A stretch of DNA of 29,589 nucleotides from JBCCFX01 sp039029515. GTDB lineage: Bacteria; Planctomycetota; Phycisphaerae; Phycisphaerales; SM1A02. The position numbers were made by a program, and so were the translations under genes. Numbering within the stretch: the first letter of the stretch is position 1; the number at the start of each line of letters is the position of its first letter. Positions 23,734 to 29,589 of the stretch are shown here, in pieces. The notes beneath the pieces were generated by a model that saw only the letters and a list, made by a program, of their open reading frames with translations, was not told the DNA's origin and did no database searches. The DNA lies in assembly GCA_039029515.1 (NCBI GenBank), contig JBCCFX010000019.1, positions 1 through 29,589 of the forward strand, given 5' to 3'.

Positions 23734-25682
23734 TTTGTGTTGATCGCCATCGGCGTTGATGATGCTTCATCAAACGCACTGAGAAGATCATTGACCGTAT
23801 ACCAGTCGGCCTTGTACACGACCGTACCGTCAGGGCGCTGAAGCACGAGATATGGAATGCTCTTCCAGTACTCGTTGAGCAACTCGTTGCCCACGGCATC
23901 ACCACTGGTGATGTCGACCTTCATGGGAATGATGCCACTCGCGGCCATGTGCGCGACGACTTCGGGTCGATCGACCACTGATCGTTCGAGCAGGTGGCAG
24001 TTCGCACACCACTCGGCGGTGAATTTCAGCAAGACGGGATTGCCTTCATCGAGCTGCGCCTGCAATCGTTCCGGCGTGTAATAAATCCACTCGATCGGTC
24101 CCTTGGCGGTCATGATGACGGAGAAATACACGCCAAAGCCGACCATGAACACCGACACGACGGTGCAGAAAAGCCTGCTTGGAATCTTGAACTTCAACCG
24201 GAATGTGCGGTACAGCAACCAGCCACCTGCGACAGCGGAGAAGAAGCCCACGAAGTACCAGTACGCACGGCTTGCCGCGAAGCCCGGCTGCTGCAACAGG
24301 CCACTGACGCCGATGCCAATGAAATACGCCGCAACTGCGAGCATGAGCAGGCCCATGATCTGCTTGAGCAGTTCGCTGGCCGGGCCTGTGCGCGGCATCT
24401 TCTCGATGAGCTTCGGGTTCGCGGACAGAATCAGGTACGGCAATGACATGCCGAGTCCGATCGCAAAGAACACGAGCAGCACGAACACGCTGCTGCGTCC
24501 GATGGAGGCGGTGATCGCCGTGCCCATGAATGGTGCGGTGCACGGCGTTGAAAGGACCGCGGCCATGATGCCGAACAGGAATGAACCGGTCAGCGTGTCA
24601 TGCGATGGGTTGAATGCGTACGCCTTCTGAGGCAGTTGAATTGCAAACAGACCACACATGCCGATCGACAGAATGGCGATCACGACGCCGACGCTGATCG
24701 AGAACGCGGGGATCTGGAACAACTGGTTCGTCGAGAAGTTGCTGATCGTCGCGACAAGCGTGCCCAGCACCATCCAGAATGCGATCACGCCGGCCGCCAT
24801 GGCGAGGCCGAGCACCATCGTCTTGCGCCGGTTGCCGCCCGCGCTGTGCGAGAGTCCCATGATCTTGATCGGAATGACCGGCAGCACGCACGGCGTGAAG
24901 TTCAGCAGAATGCCGCCGATCCCGGCGAGGAACAGCAGGCCAAGAAAGCCGCCGGTGATGTTCGCACCGGTTGCGCCGTTGGCGGAAATCGTGGTCTGCG
25001 CTGTGGTTGACAGCGGTGTGTCACTCCCGAACAGATCCATCGGGAAGTTCGCGAGCGTGCCGGTGAGTTCGGTGTCAGCACCGGCGCCGGCGGCGACGAT
25101 CTCGAATGTGATCGAAACCTGTTCTTCATCCGGTGCTTTGCAGCCGTTGTCATCGCAGGACTGGAATGCGGTGACGAACGTCAGCGTCATCTCGCCGAGC
25201 GGTGCATCGTCGGCGACCTGAATTGGAATGTACACCGGACTCGTGCCTTCGAAGACGGCGTACGTTTTCATCTCGCCTTCGTAGTTCGCAACCATTTCAT
25301 GCATGTCCGGCCAGACGGCATTGCCAAGCCCGACCGTGACGCCTGCGGGTGCATCGCCTTGCAGCTCGATGTTCGTCAGCGTGTCTTCCATGAAGACCGC
25401 GACGCCTTCAGGGAGTTCGCGGGGGTTCGTCCAGACGTGCCAGCCTGGTTTGAGATCGATGGTCAGAGCGACGGGGAGGTTGCCACCCTGTTCGATGGTG
25501 GGGAGGGATTCGATGGATGTCTCGACGACCGCACGGGACAGGAATCCGAATTCGTCCTCGCGCTCTGCCCACGCGTCCGTCGACCCCGGCTTGCCGGAGG
25601 GGGTGAAATCGAACTGGGCGAACGCCGTCGCGGGGGCGACCAGGATGGCGAGAACGAGCACAAACCGCGCAAATGCTGACAT
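23730..25682 (-). CDS. dsbD: DsbD-type thiol:disulfide interchange protein
   Basis: Inner-membrane protein that carries electrons from cytoplasmic thioredoxin to the periplasm. 650 aa. Order: signal peptide (1-22, ATAFAQ); an N-terminal DsbD-alpha-like domain (about 50-200) with a Cys pair C176/C181 (SCDDNGCK); a membrane domain with the two conserved Cys in NFTPCVLPVIP (C265) and LSTPCTAPFMGTA (C381); further helices; and a C-terminal thioredoxin domain with WCANC (C559, C562) and a cis-Pro in KSIPYLVL. All six redox cysteines are present, so it is likely functional. The ATG at 25682 is chosen for the signal peptide and for GGGAG 11 nt upstream. It shares 4 nt at its 3' end with the convergent DUF4286 gene. 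Confidence 0.92.
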   Translation of the reverse strand: MSAFARFVLVLAILVAPATAFAQFDFTPSGKPGSTDAWAEREDEFGFLSRAVVETSIESLPTIEQGGNLPVALTIDLKPGWHVWTNPRELPEGVAVFMEDTLTNIELQGDAPAGVTVGLGNAVWPDMHEMVANYEGEMKTYAVFEGTSPVYIPIQVADDAPLGEMTLTFVTAFQSCDDNGCKAPDEEQVSITFEIVAAGAGADTELTGTLANFPMDLFGSDTPLSTTAQTTISANGATGANITGGFLGLLFLAGIGGILLNFTPCVLPVIPIKIMGLSHSAGGNRRKTMVLGLAMAAGVIAFWMVLGTLVATISNFSTNQLFQIPAFSISVGVVIAILSIGMCGLFAIQLPQKAYAFNPSHDTLTGSFLFGIMAAVLSTPCTAPFMGTAITASIGRSSVFVLLVFFAIGLGMSLPYLILSANPKLIEKMPRTGPASELLKQIMGLLMLAVAAYFIGIGVSGLLQQPGFAASRAYWYFVGFFSAVAGGWLLYRTFRLKFKIPSRLFCTVVSVFMVGFGVYFSVIMTAKGPIEWIYYTPERLQAQLDEGNPVLLKFTAEWCANCHLLERSVVDRPEVVAHMAASGIIPMKVDITSGDAVGNELLNEYWKSIPYLVLQRPDGTVVYKADWYTVNDLLSAFDEASSTPMAINTN

Positions 25683-25894
25683 ATCAGCGTTTCTCCCGGG
25701 TCGGCCCCTCAAGGACCGGCCTCCAAAGCTCCGATAACTCATTGCGGCCACACCGTCCGAAGGCGGTTGGTCGCACCCGAAGCAACGTCCGAGCATACCG
25801 TCTGATTGCTCTCGGGCGTAACCCTGACGATACGCCGGTTCTTCCCGACTTCTGCCGGGTTGCCGGCCAAAGCCCAAGCGAGCCCGAGCCGCCG

Positions 25895-26917
25895 ATGTCG
25901 GACATCCTCGATCAATCAGATATTGATGCCCTGCTGAGTGCCGTCTCCACCGATGAGCCCGCGGCTGAGAGCAACGAACAGCAGATCTTCTCCCGGCATC
26001 GTCGGGACCTCGAAGATGTCGAAATCCGGGACTACGACTTCAAGCGGCCCGAACGCATTAGCAAGGACCAGATGCGGTCGCTGCAGACGCTGCACGAAAC
26101 CTTCGCGCGGAACTTCGGGGCATCGTTGTCGGGATTCATGCGGGCGATCGTCGAGGTCCGCGTCGCGCACGCCGAGCAGATGACGTACTTCGAGTTCATC
26201 AGCTCGCTGCCGAACCCGACCAGCTTTAACCTCGTGGAATCGGACAAGCTCGATGGACAGATCTGTCTGGAGCTGTCGCCACTGATCATCTATCCGATCA
26301 TCGATCGTCTGCTCGGCGGATCCAATCAGGATCTCTTCGTGCCACAACGGTCGATGACCGTCATCGAGCGCCGGCTGATCCGAACGATTCTCGAACGCGC
26401 GATGGGCGCACTCGCCGAGGCCTGGGAAGGCGTAAAGCCGATGACGTTCTCGCTGGGCGAGATGGAGTCGAACCCGCACATCGTGCAGATCGTGCCGCCG
26501 AACGAAGTGGTGGTCGTCCTTGGCTTCGAGATCAAGCTGACGAGTCGCGCCGGCACGATGAGCTTGTGCATTCCGTTCAACGTCATTGAACCGTTGATGG
26601 AAGACCTGAGTTCACAGAGTTGGTTCGCAACGGGTCAGGATGATCTGCATCATGAGTCCGAAGACATGATCGCGGAACGATTGAGTCGGGCGCAGATCGA
26701 ACTCAAGGCCGAGCTGGCGGAAACGTCAATCACGCTGGCCGATCTTCGACAGTTGGAAGTCGGCGACATTCTCGCGACGCCGAAGCTGGCATCCGAGCCG
26801 GTGGTGGTGCATGCCGCAGGCGTGCCGAAGTTCCGGGCGCAGATCGGTCAGCACCGCGGTCGACGCGCGCTGAAGATCGTGGACCGACTCGGCCAGCCGG
26901 ACAGTTCGGGCGAGTGA
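25895..26917 (+). CDS. fliM: Flagellar motor switch protein FliM
   Basis: Part of the C-ring rotor at the cytoplasmic face of the flagellar basal body; binds CheY-P and FliG. 340 aa, normal length. Seen: the N-terminal CheY-P-binding peptide DILDQSDIDALLSAV, EIRDYDFKRPERISKDQMRSLQ, a CheC-like middle domain (YPIIDRLLGGSNQ, TVIERRLIRTILER), and a C-terminal SpoA domain (DLRQLEVGDILATPKL, VPKFRAQIGQHRGRRALKI). The ATG at 25895 begins exactly at the conserved N-terminus. No strong Shine-Dalgarno is visible. No other flagellar gene is in the window, so fliM stands apart from the usual fliL-fliM-fliN cluster on the visible side. Confidence 0.95.
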   Translation: MSDILDQSDIDALLSAVSTDEPAAESNEQQIFSRHRRDLEDVEIRDYDFKRPERISKDQMRSLQTLHETFARNFGASLSGFMRAIVEVRVAHAEQMTYFEFISSLPNPTSFNLVESDKLDGQICLELSPLIIYPIIDRLLGGSNQDLFVPQRSMTVIERRLIRTILERAMGALAEAWEGVKPMTFSLGEMESNPHIVQIVPPNEVVVVLGFEIKLTSRAGTMSLCIPFNVIEPLMEDLSSQSWFATGQDDLHHESEDMIAERLSRAQIELKAELAETSITLADLRQLEVGDILATPKLASEPVVVHAAGVPKFRAQIGQHRGRRALKIVDRLGQPDSSGE

Positions 26918-26945
26918 GAAGGCATGAAGCAGAAGGCAGATGGCA
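26918..26945 (+). repeat. Degenerate heptad repeat immediately after fliM
   Basis: Four exact 7-nt units start at the first base after the TGA: GAAGGCA, TGAAGCA, GAAGGCA, GATGGCA. The heptad differs in sequence from those after surE, tonB and lolD, but its placement is the same. Confidence 0.5.
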
Positions 26946-26951
26946 GTTCAA

Positions 26952-26981
26952 GTAGGCCGGGTTCTGCAGAAACCGGCCTAC
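26952..26981. repeat. REP-like hairpin / candidate bidirectional terminator
   Basis: GTAGGCCGG (26952-26960) pairs perfectly with CCGGCCTAC (26973-26981). The 12-nt centre contains the palindrome TTCTGCAGAA, so almost the whole 30 nt can pair with one mismatch. It has the same GTAGG/CCTAC feet as the element at 9517-9578 and lies between the convergent fliM and fibro-slime genes. Confidence 0.6.
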
Positions 26982-27045
26982 GGTGACGGGCGCCGAGCCA
27001 TGAAGTCCGCCCTCAACTCGTCACTCGTGTAGTCCTCGCGCTAAA

Positions 27046-29586
27046 TCAATCGAACAGGTCGGTGACCGTGACCATGCCCTTGGTTTCCAGCGGAATGTTC
27101 GTGCGCAGCTCGAACGCCGCGTCGGACGTCTGTCGCTGGGCGTAGAAGAAGTCCACCGTCACCGCTTCGCCCGGCGTGAGGCCGAGGCGATCCATGTCCA
27201 CGTACTGCGCGCTCAGCGGGAGAATACCGCCGCGATCCATCACCAGTCGATCGTTCACGAACAACCATGCATCGTCAGAGCCGGCGAACTCGATGAACTG
27301 ACCGCCACACGACTGGTAGATGAAGTCCGCCTTGAAGTTGTACGTAAAGAAGTGATTGAACGATGCGCCGAAGTTGCCGAGGCCGGCGCCGTCAATCGGC
27401 GTGAAGTCCGGCGTGATGTACTCGTACACACCAGTGCCATCATCGACGAGCGTGATCGTGTGCAGCAGGCTGAGGTTGACGCTGGGTACGGCGGTGAACC
27501 ACTCGCTGAACGATGCCGCGGATGAAATGCCGCCGCTGGCGTCGATCGTCCCCGCGGGAATCGCGGTGCCGGTCGTGTCGCCGAACGCGGTGCCACACAG
27601 TGAGGTGCCGGAACCGGAGCCGGATGAGCCGCACAATCCTGTGGCGTTGTTCGCAAGCGTGACGAGGACGACGAGATCCTGGAAGTCCGCGGATGATGAA
27701 CCGCCACTGCTGCCGACCTCAAAGAGGTAGATGATCTGGTTGACGCCGAGATTCATCGTGTTGGTACCAAGATCGACGTAGTCTTCGATGTAGTCCGCGA
27801 TCGATGCCTGGTTGTATAGCGCAGGAATCGACGGCACCGGATCACCATCGCGCAGTACTGCGACCTGATTGGTGTTGTCGTCGGAATTCACTTCCATGTT
27901 GACATCCCAACTCGCCGGCAGACAGCCATCGATGCCTTCAAGTCCCCAGCTTCGACAATGAACGTTGACCGGCGTGCCGGGCGAAAACGGTCCCGGAATC
28001 ACTGCGCAACGCGGGTTTGTGCCGTTGCTGTTGCAGGTCACGCCCTGATCATCATTCAGATTGCCGTTGACCGCATCGTTGTAAGGGCCGAACGGTGCGG
28101 CATAGCCCGAACCGACACCGACCTGCATGGTGACCGGCACGTGATAGCCGGTGGAACCACTTTGAATTGCGCCACCGAGCACGCGCACTTCGATCGCGAA
28201 ATTCTCATCGGGAATCACGGTGTCTTCGACGATTTCGAAATCGACGACGGCGTCCGCGCCGAGTCCTTCCATCTGCGGTGAGATCGCTCGACCAACGGCA
28301 TCGCGCCATTCATCGGTGACCTTGAAACCCGGATAGATCACGTCCGGCACATCGGTCGTGTATGTCGCGTACATCGCGACGCGCTCTGCGGTCGTGGAAT
28401 TGGATGAACCCCACGATGAGTAGAACCCGTCGTCCGCGGCGTCACTGTGATTGCGGTAATGCGTGGTGCCGCCGCTACTGGTGACCGTAATCGTCTGGTC
28501 ATTGTCTTCCAGCACCATGGCAATCCAGTAGGTCCCGGCGGTGACATCGGTGTCATCGATATACAGCGTGAGCCAACCGAGACCGTTGTTCTGGGTCTCT
28601 TCCTTCGCGGTTTCAGCGAGGAGAGTGCCGGGCTTGTTGCCATCGTTTGTATACAGCGCGAAACGTGTATCTCGGTCTTCTTCGCCGACGTAGGCGCTGA
28701 TGCTGAGAATCGTGCCGTCTTCGGGCATCACGATCGGCACGGCGATCTGCTTGTCGTCGACGTTGTCCTTATTGGTCGACAACGGTGATGTCTGTCCAAT
28801 CTGCGTCATACCGGCAGCGCTGATCGTCGAGGCATAGATGGAAAGACGGCGCGCCGTCGTCTCGGTCGATGTGCCCCACGACGATACATATCCATCGTCG
28901 ACGGCATCGTTTGAACGAACGCGCGCGTTGCCGCCCGAGTTGACGTACGCGTACCTCTGGTCGTTGTCTTCCAGGGCGAGCGCGAGCCAGTACGTGCCCG
29001 CATCGAGATACGTATCGGAGATGGGAATGGACAGCCATGCCATCGAGTCTTCTTCCGACTCGGCCTTGGCGGACTGCACAATCAGCGCATCGGGTTCACC
29101 CGCGTTGTCGGTGTAGATCGCGTAGCGCACGTCCTTGTCGTTCATGCCGACGTACGCGGTGATGCTCTTCACGATGACCGCGCCGGTCAGGTTGAGCTGG
29201 ACCGCGAATTGCTTGTCCTTCTCGTCGTCGACGGTATTGGCGAATGCCGTCTCGTATCCCCACGGTCCTTCGAACGTCGGGACCGGCGGGGGGAGGACGG
29301 CAAACGCATCAGCGCCGAGCCCGATGAATTCCGGTGTGGAGTCGAGCGTCGCGGCAATGTTGCCTGCGTAGTGGCCGTAGCCCCCGACGGGAACGACGCC
29401 GAAATCCGGGTGGGTCGGGGCGAAGTCGTGAATGATGCCCGAGATGGAAATCTCGGTCGGCGACGAGCTCATGGCCGCTGAGGACTCGCGCGGCGTGAAC
29501 TGTTCGGAGTACAGCACGCGGAGGCCCAGCGCGAGCAGGAAGACGCAGGTGACGATGGCCGTCGAGTTTCGTGTCTGCATCGACAT
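27046..29586 (-). CDS. Large exported fibro-slime domain protein with two internal repeats
   Basis: 846 aa from the first ATG, which is 3 nt from the window edge, so a longer start cannot be excluded. An N-terminal hydrophobic segment (about 10-26) fits a signal peptide or anchor. The fibro-slime start motif (GIIHDFAPTHPDFGV, 50-64) is followed by two tandem domains of about 140 residues (about 113-253 and 265-408), each with the pattern AYVG...D.R.A.YT...GTYW.A..LEDND...SSWG. A middle region (about 420-690) contains WRDAVGRAISPQMEGLGAD and Gly/Ser-rich linkers. The C-terminal part (about 690-832) has the fibro-slime/PA14-like signature FSEWFTAVPSVN, SDDAWLFVNDRLVMDRGG and DRLGLTPGEAVTVDFFYAQRQ. 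Such proteins are extracellular; the ligand is unknown. The start ATG may instead be 29580. Confidence 0.8.
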   Translation of the reverse strand: MSMQTRNSTAIVTCVFLLALGLRVLYSEQFTPRESSAAMSSSPTEISISGIIHDFAPTHPDFGVVPVGGYGHYAGNIAATLDSTPEFIGLGADAFAVLPPPVPTFEGPWGYETAFANTVDDEKDKQFAVQLNLTGAVIVKSITAYVGMNDKDVRYAIYTDNAGEPDALIVQSAKAESEEDSMAWLSIPISDTYLDAGTYWLALALEDNDQRYAYVNSGGNARVRSNDAVDDGYVSSWGTSTETTARRLSIYASTISAAGMTQIGQTSPLSTNKDNVDDKQIAVPIVMPEDGTILSISAYVGEEDRDTRFALYTNDGNKPGTLLAETAKEETQNNGLGWLTLYIDDTDVTAGTYWIAMVLEDNDQTITVTSSGGTTHYRNHSDAADDGFYSSWGSSNSTTAERVAMYATYTTDVPDVIYPGFKVTDEWRDAVGRAISPQMEGLGADAVVDFEIVEDTVIPDENFAIEVRVLGGAIQSGSTGYHVPVTMQVGVGSGYAAPFGPYNDAVNGNLNDDQGVTCNSNGTNPRCAVIPGPFSPGTPVNVHCRSWGLEGIDGCLPASWDVNMEVNSDDNTNQVAVLRDGDPVPSIPALYNQASIADYIEDYVDLGTNTMNLGVNQIIYLFEVGSSGGSSSADFQDLVVLVTLANNATGLCGSSGSGSGTSLCGTAFGDTTGTAIPAGTIDASGGISSAASFSEWFTAVPSVNLSLLHTITLVDDGTGVYEYITPDFTPIDGAGLGNFGASFNHFFTYNFKADFIYQSCGGQFIEFAGSDDAWLFVNDRLVMDRGGILPLSAQYVDMDRLGLTPGEAVTVDFFYAQRQTSDAAFELRTNIPLETKGMVTVTDLFD

Positions 29587-29589
29587 GAC

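Noticed and set aside
25731..25737. CCGATAA upstream of fliM as a sigma-28 -10 element
   Set aside because: It matches the -10 consensus, but no TAAA-type -35 is at the right distance, and it lies 158 nt from fliM next to the dsbD start.

Overview
The window looks like a chromosomal segment from a Gram-negative, flagellated planctomycete-type bacterium, most likely class Phycisphaerae. This is inferred from gene content, not from a database search. Supporting signs are: a UVR-containing ClpC; LpxI and a Lol-type lipoprotein transporter (outer membrane and lipid A); FliM (flagellum); a secreted beta-helix protein with a one-repeat dockerin-like tail; and a large fibro-slime-type surface protein. 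The DNA is GC-rich and gene-dense. No tRNA, rRNA, CRISPR array, integrase or transposase is visible, and no stretch over 300 bases lacks a gene.

Layout. 1-2543 (-): clpC, cut by the window edge. 2751-4073 (+): exported protein with a defective metalloprotease motif. 4101-7360 (-): nnrE, a single LolC/E-type permease and lolD. 7436-9465 (+): a membrane GT2 glycosyltransferase and surE. 9466-9696: a cluster of REP-like hairpins and heptad repeats. 9697-14235 (-): gyrA, a STAS-domain protein, exbD and tonB as a tight cluster. 14334-14969 (-) and 15000-15443 (+): a divergent pair, an S4-less TlyA-like methyltransferase and an unknown protein. 15456-17834 (-): lpxI and the beta-helix protein. 18017-19381 (+): exported ClpP/NfeD-N-like protein. 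19389-19937 (-): LOG-family hydrolase. 20040-23733 (+): three genes with 4-nt overlaps (polyprenyl-phosphate sugar-phosphate transferase, O-antigen ligase/polymerase-like protein, DUF4286). 23730-25682 (-): DsbD-type reductase. 25895-26917 (+): fliM. 27046-29586 (-): fibro-slime protein.

Much of the content concerns the envelope: lipoprotein sorting, lipid A, polysaccharide building, periplasmic disulfide reduction, TonB-type energy transduction and surface proteins, mixed with housekeeping genes (clpC, gyrA, nnrE, surE).

Three non-coding patterns are the main observations. (1) Four genes (nnrE, surE, the tlyA-like gene, lpxI) have a TAnnnT -10-like hexamer exactly 6 nt before the start codon, which predicts leaderless mRNAs; other genes have normal leaders with Shine-Dalgarno sequences. 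(2) Degenerate tandem 7-bp repeats start at or within a few bases of several stop codons, each site with its own heptamer. (3) REP-like hairpins with GTAG/CTAC feet sit next to those heptads. In addition, gyrA has a leader with an SD/anti-SD hairpin and a short overlapping upstream ORF.
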